64,000 bases of DNA from Nitrospirota bacterium. Its GTDB lineage: Bacteria > Nitrospirota > Thermodesulfovibrionia > Thermodesulfovibrionales > UBA6898. The stretch is taken from contig JACRMT010000002.1 of NCBI GenBank assembly GCA_016214855.1, positions 149,826 through 213,825 of the forward strand, written 5' to 3'. Positions within the stretch are counted from its first letter, which is position 1. Every line of letters starts with the position of its first letter. Of this stretch, positions 1 to 7,153 are shown piece by piece. The notes beneath the pieces were generated by a model. The model searched no databases, was not told where the DNA came from, and worked only from the letters and a program-made list of their open reading frames with translations. The position numbers were made by a program, and so were the translations under genes.

Positions 1-386
1 TCCCGATCTCAGGCATGCAGCAGGCGGTCATCGGGGCTATAAGATACGGAAAGGCGCTCTCTGATGATGTCACGGCTGTTTATGTATACATAGACCCTGT
101 CGAGACCAGAAAGATGAAGGAGAAGTGGGACTCCCGCTGCATGGGAGTAAAACTCGAGATCCTGCATTCTCCTTACCGGTCAGTAACAGAGCCTCTCATG
201 GACTATATAGACGGCATACGAGACCATTACCCGGACGGTGTTATCACGGTGGTGCTGCCGGAGTTCGTGCCGACCAGGTGGTGGCATCACCTTCTGCATA
301 ACCAGACGGCTCTATTTCTCAAAGGGATACTGCTCTTCAAAAAAGGAGTCGTTTCGACCAGCGTGCCGTTCCATCTGAGAAAATAG
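1..386 (+). CDS. APC-family amino acid permease, C-terminal part (partial)
   Basis: The reading frame is open from the left edge to the TAG at 384-386, so only the last ~128 residues are present. The tail reads SGMQQAVIGAIRYGKAL early on and PEFVPTRWWHHLLHNQ near the end. This is the cytoplasmic, USP-like C-terminal extension found in large APC-superfamily amino acid permeases of the YdaO/KimA kind, as known from the family. No transmembrane helix lies inside the window, so substrate cannot be judged. Part of the gene is outside the window, so the true start is unknown. A cluster of G/C-rich palindromes follows the stop codon. Confidence 0.7.
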   Translation, partial: PISGMQQAVIGAIRYGKALSDDVTAVYVYIDPVETRKMKEKWDSRCMGVKLEILHSPYRSVTEPLMDYIDGIRDHYPDGVITVVLPEFVPTRWWHHLLHNQTALFLKGILLFKKGVVSTSVPFHLRK

Positions 387-439
387 GAGCTTCCCTGTTA
401 AGGGGTTGTTCTGTAACACTTCAGTGGACAGATTCAAGA

Positions 440-525
440 TCCCCTCCTTACCAAGGAGGGGTATGGGGAGGTTTTTGTTCATTTTCCGATACCCCACCCG
501 ACCTCCCCTTGGAAAGGGGAGGAGG
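440..525. repeat. GC-rich palindromic repeat cluster
   Basis: Two palindromes lie head to tail: CCCCTCCTT/AAGGAGGGG near 441-461 and CTCCCCTT/AAGGGGAG near 503-523, joined by inverted arms TATGGGGAGG and CCCCACCC. Related palindromes occur at 2720-2776 and inside tgt at 63093-63138, so this is a dispersed family in this genome. It fills most of the gap between the permease and the histidine kinase. It may act as a hairpin at the permease 3' end. Confidence 0.7.
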
Positions 526-604
526 ATTGCCACCAACAACTGAAGCGTTACGCTGTTGCCAATAAAACAGTGGACATTTGTGCGGTTTTCTCTATAATGA
601 AGGC

Positions 605-1861
605 ATGAACCAGGAGGATCTCAACCCAACCGCTGAGGAGCAGATGTCTCCTGCTTTAGGCTGGCTGCTCTACAAGATCACCCGCGAGTTCTCGTCGTCG
701 CTCGATCTCGATAAGGTGCTGAGTCGGGTGCTGATCTTTACGGTGCAGGTGTTTGGCGCATCGGTCGGGAGCATCTTTCTGTTGGACAGTCGCGGCAGAA
801 TCACAAAAAGCATCCTCGCGCGGCAGGACCTTTCCCCTGAGGTGAAGGAACAGACAGTCGATGCTGTCATGGAGAAGGGGTTTGGCGGGTGGGTGTACAG
901 GCACGCCAAAGCAGATATTATCTCTGACACCAGGCGGGACAGCCGCTGGATATCGCTGCCTGACGATTCCCTCGTAACTCTCTCGGCGGTTTCGGCACCG
1001 CTTATCAGGCGCGGCCACGTCACCGGAATCATCACACTGCATCATCCTGAGCCTGACCATTTCAACCGGGAACAGCTTGATCTCATGCAGGCCATTGCCG
1101 GAGAGGCTGCAATGGCCGTTGAAAATGCATCGTTATACAAGAAGGTTATGGAAGAACATGTCATGCTGAAGCGGCTTGACGAACTGAAGAACGAATTTGT
1201 CGCCCATGTTGCCCACGACCTGAAGTCCCCTTTGAGCGTCATATACAGCTATGCCGAACTTCTGCAGCGCTTCAACGGTCTTGATACAGAAGGACAGGAG
1301 TTTCTCAAAGAGATCCATACCGCGGTTGACCGCATGAGATCGCTCATTGGTAATGTCCTTGATATCAACAGGATCGAGATGGGCATTGAGTCTGAGTTGG
1401 GACCTGTTGATGTTGCTGAAGTTCTGAATTGTTCTGCGGGAACGCTTCAGGGCCTGGCCCGTGACAGAGGGGTTTCTCTCTCTATCAGTGTCAGCGAAAA
1501 GCTTCCGCTGGTCAACGGTGCCCCGATCAGGCTCGGGCAGGTCTTTAGCAACCTTGCCGGCAATGCCATAAAATTCACGCCTTCAGGCGGGTCGGTCAGC
1601 ATCAACGGGAGTTATGAAGGAGACCGTGTGATCGTCCGCGTTGTGGATTCCGGGCCCGGTATTCCTGAGAATCTCATGCCAAAGCTGTTCCAGAAGTTCT
1701 CAAAGCTCGGACAGGCCGAAACACGCAAATATGAAGGCCATGGTCTCGGCCTTGCTATCGCGAAATCGATCATTGATGCACATAAAGGGGATCTCTGGGT
1801 GGAGTCTGTTCCCGGCGCAGGCAGCACCTTCTCCTTTTCACTCCCTCTGGCCGCACAATAA
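605..1861 (+). CDS. GAF-domain sensor histidine kinase
   Basis: A soluble sensor kinase of about 418 residues. An N-terminal GAF domain (about residues 30-180) is followed by a HisKA segment with the phosphoacceptor in AHDLKSPLS (His near 204), then an HATPase_c domain with N-box NLAGNAIKF, G1 DSGPGIP and G2 [11 protein letters not shown]. There is no signal peptide or membrane helix, so it should sense a cytoplasmic signal. The ATG at 605 is preferred; an in-frame TTG at 578 gives nine more residues. No cognate response regulator is adjacent. The last 40 codons and the start of the following terminator are duplicated at 2891-3019, on the far side of a toxin-antitoxin pair. Confidence 0.85.
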   Translation: MNQEDLNPTAEEQMSPALGWLLYKITREFSSSLDLDKVLSRVLIFTVQVFGASVGSIFLLDSRGRITKSILARQDLSPEVKEQTVDAVMEKGFGGWVYRHAKADIISDTRRDSRWISLPDDSLVTLSAVSAPLIRRGHVTGIITLHHPEPDHFNREQLDLMQAIAGEAAMAVENASLYKKVMEEHVMLKRLDELKNEFVAHVAHDLKSPLSVIYSYAELLQRFNGLDTEGQEFLKEIHTAVDRMRSLIGNVLDINRIEMGIESELGPVDVAEVLNCSAGTLQGLARDRGVSLSISVSEKLPLVNGAPIRLGQVFSNLAGNAIKFTPSGGSVSINGSYEGDRVIVRVVDSGPGIPENLMPKLFQKFSKLGQAETRKYEGHGLGLAIAKSIIDAHKGDLWVESVPGAGSTFSFSLPLAAQ

Positions 1862-1868
1862 AAAAGGC
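1740..1868 (+). repeat. Direct repeat copy 1 (3' end of histidine kinase)
   Basis: 129 bp matching 2891-3019 with a single mismatch (G1789 versus A2940, a synonymous third-position change, GGG/GGA). It starts inside the kinase G2 box and ends nine bases after the last sense codon in AAAAAAGGC. The two copies are 1151 bp apart and flank the PIN/ribbon-helix-helix toxin-antitoxin genes. Outside the repeat the two flanks are unrelated. Confidence 0.95.
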
Positions 1869-1931
1869 TGTTTCGACCCGCAAACATAATTCCGATTGAC
1901 AATTCTGTAATACCGTATATAGTATTATTAA

Positions 1932-2354
1932 ATGCGCAATAAGATCAGGATCATCCTTGACACAAATGTGCTTTATGCAGGACTTTATTCATCAAAGGGA
2001 GCGTCTTTTAAGGTCTTGGCGGCAATAGCAAGCGATGACCTGAAAATGGTTATATCAACGACGTTGTTGTTTGAATATGAGGATATTCTGAAAAGATATC
2101 AGGAGATATTAGGGTTATCGGGCGGTGACATTGAAAAGTTGCTGGATTATTTCTGTTTGCAGAGTGACCATCAGAAGATACATTTTTTATGGCGGCCCTG
2201 TTTGCCTGATCCCAATGACGACCACATATTGGAGTTGGCCGTTGCCTCCGAAACAGGTATTATTGTGACCCACAACATGAGGGATTTCAAAGGAATTGAA
2301 AAATTTGGTGTTAGAGCCCTGACACCAAAAGAACTATTGGAGGATGTATTATGA
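1932..2354 (+). CDS. PIN-domain toxin (COG1569-like)
   Basis: A 140-residue PIN-fold protein. The acidic metal-binding residues expected of PIN ribonucleases are visible: Asp in ILDTNVLYAG (near residue 10), Glu in FEYEDIL, and the Asp pair in PDPNDDHILELA, followed by GIIVTHNMRDF. The family (COG1569) forms the toxin half of type II toxin-antitoxin systems and typically cleaves RNA. It is followed by a small ribbon-helix-helix gene whose ATG overlaps this stop (ATGA at 2351-2354), so translation is probably coupled. The order is toxin first, the reverse of the common arrangement. A TATAGTATTAT stretch just upstream (about 1916-1926) could hold a -10 element. Confidence 0.85.
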   Translation: MRNKIRIILDTNVLYAGLYSSKGASFKVLAAIASDDLKMVISTTLLFEYEDILKRYQEILGLSGGDIEKLLDYFCLQSDHQKIHFLWRPCLPDPNDDHILELAVASETGIIVTHNMRDFKGIEKFGVRALTPKELLEDVL

Positions 2355-2587
2355 GCGCTTTAAGCCTGAGGTTACCAGAGTCAATCCATCGTCATATCAA
2401 AGAGGTGGCAAAAAAAGAAGGCGTTTCGATCAACCAGTTCATTTCAGCTGCTGTGTCGGAAAAAATTTCTGCCCTGATGACAGAAGATTATTTGAAAGAC
2501 AGGGCCAAACGTGCAAAAAAAGAAGATTTCAGAAAGATGCTTGCAAAGGTGCCGGCCCGAAAGCCAATAAAAGGCGATGAACTGTAG
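2351..2587 (+). CDS. Ribbon-helix-helix antitoxin of PIN pair
   Basis: 78 residues. The N-terminus ALSLRLPESIHRHIKEVAK followed by GVSINQFI is a ribbon-helix-helix (CopG/HicB-type) DNA-binding strand and helices. The lysine/arginine-rich C-terminus (residues 50-78) is the likely toxin-binding tail. By analogy with the family it should neutralise the PIN protein and repress the pair's own promoter. It starts within the toxin stop codon. Because it is translated second, antitoxin supply would depend on read-through coupling. Assignment is from sequence pattern and context. Confidence 0.8.
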   Translation: MSALSLRLPESIHRHIKEVAKKEGVSINQFISAAVSEKISALMTEDYLKDRAKRAKKEDFRKMLAKVPARKPIKGDEL

Positions 2588-2890
2588 AGGTCTGGAATTT
2601 TCGGGGCCTCTGTCCATGTCAAGCAATTACCACCCCGGCCTGCGGCTACCCCTCCTGAAACAGGCGGGGAGCAGGTGCCTTAGGCAGCGGGGAGTTCCTG
2701 AAACTCAGGATATTTTTAAAGCCCCCTCCTAATTCCTTCGGCCCTCCCCTTGAGGTAAGGGGAGGCGAAGGTGGGGTTATGTTCTAACAATGTTGAGGTG
2801 CCCCGCAATGGTTTGATTCATGGCTGAAGACGCAAAACAGATTCAGCCATCATGTGTAATGTGTAGACCTGACCCTTACTGGTCTTCGCA
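2588..2890. other. Intergenic stretch without a gene
   Basis: Between the antitoxin stop and the second 129-bp repeat no credible reading frame is visible. It holds a G/C-rich palindrome of the dispersed family (2720-2776, arms CCTCCCCTT at 2743-2751 and AAGGGGAGG at 2757-2765). The rest is not recognisable and may be worn sequence carried in with the toxin-antitoxin segment. Confidence 0.6.
2720..2776. repeat. GC-rich palindromic repeat
   Basis: Arms CCTCCCCTT and AAGGGGAGG separated by 5 bp, with outer C-run and G-run arms. It resembles the palindromes at 440-525 and the one inside tgt at 63093-63138. Confidence 0.6.
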
Positions 2891-3019
2891 ATGGTCTCGG
2901 CCTTGCTATCGCGAAATCGATCATTGATGCACATAAAGGAGATCTCTGGGTGGAGTCTGTTCCCGGCGCAGGCAGCACCTTCTCCTTTTCACTCCCTCTG
3001 GCCGCACAATAAAAAAGGC
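2891..3019 (+). repeat. Direct repeat copy 2 (orphan 3' end of histidine kinase)
   Basis: Second copy of the kinase 3' end, 128 of 129 bases identical to 1740-1868. It encodes the last 40 residues of the kinase in an open frame but has no start or upstream domains, so it is a non-functional gene fragment. It runs directly into the intact terminator at 3011-3044. This suggests that copy 2 marks the ancestral end of the kinase gene and that the 1151 bp between were gained later. Confidence 0.9.
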
Positions 3020-3044
3020 CCCCGGCATTGCCGGAGGCCTTTCC
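3011..3044. terminator. Bidirectional rho-independent terminator
   Basis: Hairpin AAAGGCC-C-CCGGC / GCCGG-A-GGCCTTT with loop ATT. It has an A-run on the left, which is a T-run for the minus strand, and a short T-run on the right. It would end minus-strand transcription from the small gene at 3068-3313 and formerly served the plus-strand kinase. Copy 1 of the direct repeat keeps only its first nine bases. Confidence 0.8.
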
Positions 3045-3067
3045 TTGCCTGTCAGAAATATCTTAGT

Positions 3068-3313
3068 TCAGCTGCAGATGTAATACCACTGACCGTTTTT
3101 AAAGACCCAGCGGCAGGTCGGGTTTGGTGTGGTCACAACTGTTTTTACTATTCTCGGTAGTAATGGGTTTTCCACTGCTGGCATTGGGCCTTGTAAATCA
3201 GTAAAATCGAAAGGCTGCACTTCCTTTGGCCCAGCTCCCACGACAGCAAATGCACTTGCTCCAAGACCAAGAACAAAGATCACTCCTACGATTAGCACTA
3301 ATACTTTTTTCAT
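3068..3313 (-). CDS. Small exported protein with C-terminal CRW-WYYICS module
   Basis: 81 residues. A clear Sec signal peptide (MKKVLVLIVGVIFVLGLG, cut likely after ASAFA) precedes a short Pro-rich linker. The last 18 residues read NPTCRW, five variable residues, Q, then WYYICS. The next upstream gene (3473-3733) ends with the same motif although the rest of the protein is unrelated and has no signal peptide. The two conserved cysteines could form a disulfide or bind metal, or the tail could be a recognition or modification tag. I do not recognise a family. It is the last gene of the minus-strand CHASE2/FecR group and ends at the terminator at 3011-3044. A GAGGACG Shine-Dalgarno lies in front of the ATG. 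Confidence 0.75.
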   Translation of the reverse strand: MKKVLVLIVGVIFVLGLGASAFAVVGAGPKEVQPFDFTDLQGPMPAVENPLLPRIVKTVVTTPNPTCRWVFKNGQWYYICS

Positions 3314-3472
3314 CTCGCGTCCTCCTTAAGAATTTTCTGGCACTGTAAAACAGTGCGCCCGCTGCTCTAAACTATCTCCCCTAATAACGAAAATTTAAGG
3401 TGCAAAGCACCTCAATAAGGCTCTCGACAATGCCTGAGGCTTAAGAACTACATTTTTCAGTCAACTTCGATC

Positions 3473-3733
3473 TCAGCTGCAGATGTAATACCAGACTCCA
3501 CCTATCTTGGCCCAGCGGCAAGTCGGATTATGTTTTGTCACAAAGGTCGTACCATCGGGCGCGTCAATGATTGCTGCCTCGATATCGCCGATCTTGATCT
3601 TCAGTGCCCCCATCTTCACTTTCTTCGCAGCCTTGCCATTCTCATCTGTAACACTGATCAGTTTCTTTTCGCTATCGTGTTCAACGATCATCTTTCTTGC
3701 TGTTCCCGGGATATCAAATGTCTTCTTCGCCAT
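3473..3733 (-). CDS. Small cytoplasmic protein with C-terminal CRW-WYYICS module
   Basis: 86 residues, no signal peptide. Residues 1-65 form a predicted beta-rich segment (KMIVEHDSEKKLISV, KMGALKIKIGDIEAAII), followed by a linker and the C-terminal NPTCRWAKIGGVWYYICS. This tail matches that of the exported neighbour at 3068-3313 in 13 of 18 positions, including both cysteines and all three aromatic clusters. A good AGGAGG site precedes the ATG. Function unknown. A leader plus conserved C-terminal block recalls peptide-precursor architecture, but no modification enzyme is adjacent, so this is only a possibility. Confidence 0.75.
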   Translation of the reverse strand: MAKKTFDIPGTARKMIVEHDSEKKLISVTDENGKAAKKVKMGALKIKIGDIEAAIIDAPDGTTFVTKHNPTCRWAKIGGVWYYICS

Positions 3734-3847
3734 GCTGTTTCCTCCTTATTTTATGTTTTTTCGTTCCCTGTCTTACTGCTCTTTCAACTGGTTTTCTTTG
3801 CAATCTGACTCTTACTCCTCGCTCCACCTCCTTTTTGCAGAGTATTG

Positions 3848-6800
3848 TTACAGAGCCAACGTAAGCTTGAAAAAGACCGATCGCCCCGGCTGTATGATCG
3901 GACTTTTTGGGTCAATATCCTGATACTTGAATGATTTATCAAAGAGATTTTTTCCCACGATCGAAATCATTCCTATCCGTTTCGGCAGCCGGTATCCAAT
4001 CGACGCATCGAATAGCCAGAAGTTTGACTGATCGCTGACCGCAAAAGGAGAAGTCAGGGGGCTGAATTTGCCCTCTTGTGTTATATACGTGGCCTTGGCT
4101 TTTGCGGTGATTCCGGAGGGATGATAGAAATTAATGGCCAGAGGAAACCTGTGCGTATCGAGATGCTCAACCTCAGGAAAAGACGCCGGGTCCCTGTCAA
4201 ACCGCTCGTAAAGATATTCCGCGCTCAGCGCAATCCATTTATGGGGCGTCCAGTAAAGATACGCCCTGCCAAAACGCTCCTTCCAGTCAGCAACCTTGAT
4301 TACAGGGCTACCGCCACTGCTAATGACCTTTACCGGCAGATCGAGCTGTCTGTGTGAATATTCAAGCCCGGCACTGACATTTTTCGAAAGTTTCTGATCA
4401 ATACCAATACCGTAGGTCCAGGCATCAGTGCCCTCACCGTCATCAAAGAACTGACTAAAACCGGCGACTTGTATAGGCTCTATGGTCTGGCTTGAGGTGA
4501 GCGTCCTCTCCAGTGTTCTGAATATAGCAGCACGGATTGTAGTGTCAGGGAGCGGCGACCAGATCAAACCGAACTTTGGATTGAGTTGGTCTTTATCGAA
4601 ATTAGCGCCTTTCAATAGATCAGCGCTTAAGCCGAGAGTAAAAATGAAATCTTTGTGAAAGTTTATTTTTGAATAGAGATAAACATTTTCATGTGATATT
4701 TTATTATCCATCGTATCCTTCACTGATTCGGGAGGAGCGACAAAGACATATTTCGACGTTACGTTACGATCAATACTGAAATATCCCAGGCCGGCAATAA
4801 GATCGAACTTTTCTCTTTTCAGAAGGTATTGAACCTCACTGCTGAGACTATGATCATCCACGACGTCTAAGTCAAAGGAGCTGATAACAGGAGGGAATAT
4901 CTCATGATAGGTGAACTTCGACTTCTGATAACCTATGTTAGCGATCAGGTCTGAGCCCGGTCCAAGGGAGTGGTGCAATCCAATTCTGGCGGATGTCATC
5001 TCGTCTTTATTGCGCAATGTTTCCGAAAAGTTGTCTTGAAAAAATCTTAGTGCGAGATCGCCGTAGGATTTGATCTCTTTTCTGAATTCTGCCTGTACGC
5101 TTGTCCGGGACGAGACGCTATACTGGACAAATACATTGTAAATATCCTGTCGCACATCATTGTTCTTCCGGAACCCGTCGGTTTCATAGTGGAACTGGCC
5201 GACGCTTAATGAGAGTCTATCGTGCAGGCCGGATACCACCATCTCATCACCAAAGGTGTTATGGCTTCCAACAACACCGCTCATCAGAAGAGAGAACCGA
5301 CTTCTGTTAAAGAGAGAATTATATTCATTGAACCCTGCATCTGCCGGTCCCGACCCCTGGAGAATGAAGGAACCGGGGTCTGCAAGGTGCGGCTGCACCG
5401 GGTTGAGGCCCACAGGCTGAAGCAACTGGGCCTGAAGCAGCTCACTTACGCGGGCTATCTCATGTCTCGGCAGCGCTGCATAGGAATCAGACAGAAACCG
5501 GTGGGCAGAGGCATTGGCCGGGTCAGCATTGACCGACTTATACCCTTCGCTTAATGCAAGCTGCTGGAATCCGAGATCATCATATATCCTTGCAAGGCTT
5601 GCACCCCTTGCTGCCTGATCTTCATCAAGAAGGAGCCGTGAGCGGTACACAGCACGGTTATCGTTCAGCGCCATGGACTTTTCAAGGTCCTGCAAAGCCT
5701 CAACCGGTCGGTTCTGGGTCTGCTTCTGGAGCGCGCTGTAAAAGAAGGCAGTCGGGTCTTTCGGATCAGCAGCCTCGGCCATGATGAACTGGTCAGACGC
5801 AACGCTGTCCCTCTTCTCTTCGTGATATGCCTTGCCAAGATAACTCCTGATCAGGGCATTGCCGGTATCAAGGCTTACTGCTATCTCTATCTCGCGCCTT
5901 CCGTCCTCAAGCTGGCCCTTTCTTATCTTTGCAAGTCCGAGCCCGAGTCTCGGCAGAGGATCAGCAGGATCAAGACCTGCTGCTTTTTCGAATGCTGTCA
6001 TCGCCTCATTTGTCCTGATCTGTGAAAGATGGGCAAAACCGAGGACTGTCTGTGTGCGCGAAAGATCAGGTGCAAGCCCGGCAGCTTTTTCTGCCGCAGC
6101 AAGAGACTCTTTCCTGTCTCCAAGTGACAGATTCAACTCTGAAAGCCGCGCCCAGGCAAGCGCGTTATTCGGCTCCCGCTGCACTGCTGTTTTGACACTT
6201 TGAACTGCACCTGCAAGATCGAATCTTGCCTGGAGCGCATAGGAAAGCGCAATATGGGCTGACCCTGAATTCGGCGCTGAAGCTACAGCTCTTCTTGCAT
6301 ACTCAAGTGCCTTATCCTTTTCATTCTGTGCAACAGCGATGACAGCCTGGAGGCTGAGTGCAGCGCTGTTGGAGGGCTCCTGTCCCAGAGCCTTTTCGAG
6401 TTCGATGTTCGCCTCATCAACTCTGCCGACAGAAAGCAGAGAAGAGACCTGATTCTGCCAATCAGCAGAAATGCCGTCCTGCTTCAGGGAAATGACCTGT
6501 GGATAGTAGAGGGTCCACTGCACCGCGTCTTTCGGCCTGATCGTAATATTCAAAACCGGTGTCCTGCCTTCAGCTGCTGATGCGGTCTGGCCCTGAGTCA
6601 GCGTGACAGCACCCGCATTATTTTCGGCCAGTACAATACCTTCGAAGACCGAGACCATGGCATCACGGTCCCCGACGCTCACAAGAAATTCAGTGCCCTC
6701 AATGCCTGCATTCAGGAAAGGCGTGTTCACCCTGAACTTCTGAGGCGTTCTGCTGATGAAATAGGCTGCCCCCCTGATCAGGTCCAGAAGAGAAGGTTTT

Positions 6801-7114
6801 TGCTGGGTTGGTGCTGCGAGGGTAATAGTTGTGTTCTGGTCAAGCCTCATGACCGTCTCATTCTTCAATACAATGATAGCACGGCTCTTTTCCATGACCC
6901 GCAGCATGTCGCCGGCGCAGAAGGAGTCTTTCGATAAGACCTGTTTCCATTCGACACCGCTTGTTCGCTTTGCCTGGACCTTTCCCTGAAAAGAGTCGAG
7001 CTTTGCGACCCAGTCAGTGCAGGAGTCGGCATATGCCATGCCTGACAGAAAAAAGAGTATATTCAAAATGATCGCAAGATAGGACGCTGAGTGCAGTCTG
7101 CCAGTTGTGTTCAT
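3848..7114 (-). CDS. FecR-TPR-outer membrane beta-barrel fusion protein
   Basis: 1088 residues in three parts. After a signal peptide (cut after AYADS, near 30) comes a FecR-type domain (about 50-165; GIEGTEFLVSVGDRDAMVSV is typical), then about ten TPR units (220-560), then a C-terminal ~480-residue beta-strand-rich region. That region ends like a TonB-dependent receptor (VGKNLFDKSF, PGRSVFFKLTLAL with a terminal aromatic/leucine strand). No plug domain is visible. The architecture suggests a periplasmic protein-interaction module tethered to an outer membrane barrel. It is directly downstream of the CHASE2 cyclase (39 bp apart), and FecR/CHASE2 pairing is seen in other Gram-negative genomes. 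The barrel assignment is by pattern; the cargo is unknown. Confidence 0.8.
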   Translation of the reverse strand: MNTTGRLHSASYLAIILNILFFLSGMAYADSCTDWVAKLDSFQGKVQAKRTSGVEWKQVLSKDSFCAGDMLRVMEKSRAIIVLKNETVMRLDQNTTITLAAPTQQKPSLLDLIRGAAYFISRTPQKFRVNTPFLNAGIEGTEFLVSVGDRDAMVSVFEGIVLAENNAGAVTLTQGQTASAAEGRTPVLNITIRPKDAVQWTLYYPQVISLKQDGISADWQNQVSSLLSVGRVDEANIELEKALGQEPSNSAALSLQAVIAVAQNEKDKALEYARRAVASAPNSGSAHIALSYALQARFDLAGAVQSVKTAVQREPNNALAWARLSELNLSLGDRKESLAAAEKAAGLAPDLSRTQTVLGFAHLSQIRTNEAMTAFEKAAGLDPADPLPRLGLGLAKIRKGQLEDGRREIEIAVSLDTGNALIRSYLGKAYHEEKRDSVASDQFIMAEAADPKDPTAFFYSALQKQTQNRPVEALQDLEKSMALNDNRAVYRSRLLLDEDQAARGASLARIYDDLGFQQLALSEGYKSVNADPANASAHRFLSDSYAALPRHEIARVSELLQAQLLQPVGLNPVQPHLADPGSFILQGSGPADAGFNEYNSLFNRSRFSLLMSGVVGSHNTFGDEMVVSGLHDRLSLSVGQFHYETDGFRKNNDVRQDIYNVFVQYSVSSRTSVQAEFRKEIKSYGDLALRFFQDNFSETLRNKDEMTSARIGLHHSLGPGSDLIANIGYQKSKFTYHEIFPPVISSFDLDVVDDHSLSSEVQYLLKREKFDLIAGLGYFSIDRNVTSKYVFVAPPESVKDTMDNKISHENVYLYSKINFHKDFIFTLGLSADLLKGANFDKDQLNPKFGLIWSPLPDTTIRAAIFRTLERTLTSSQTIEPIQVAGFSQFFDDGEGTDAWTYGIGIDQKLSKNVSAGLEYSHRQLDLPVKVISSGGSPVIKVADWKERFGRAYLYWTPHKWIALSAEYLYERFDRDPASFPEVEHLDTHRFPLAINFYHPSGITAKAKATYITQEGKFSPLTSPFAVSDQSNFWLFDASIGYRLPKRIGMISIVGKNLFDKSFKYQDIDPKSPIIQPGRSVFFKLTLAL

Positions 7115-7153
7115 AGTTCCCCCCGGATTGTTGGTTGATTATAATTCAGCCAT

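Noticed and set aside
2891..3160. 89-codon frame covering the second kinase repeat as a real gene
   Set aside because: It is a 3' duplicate fragment without start context or upstream domains.
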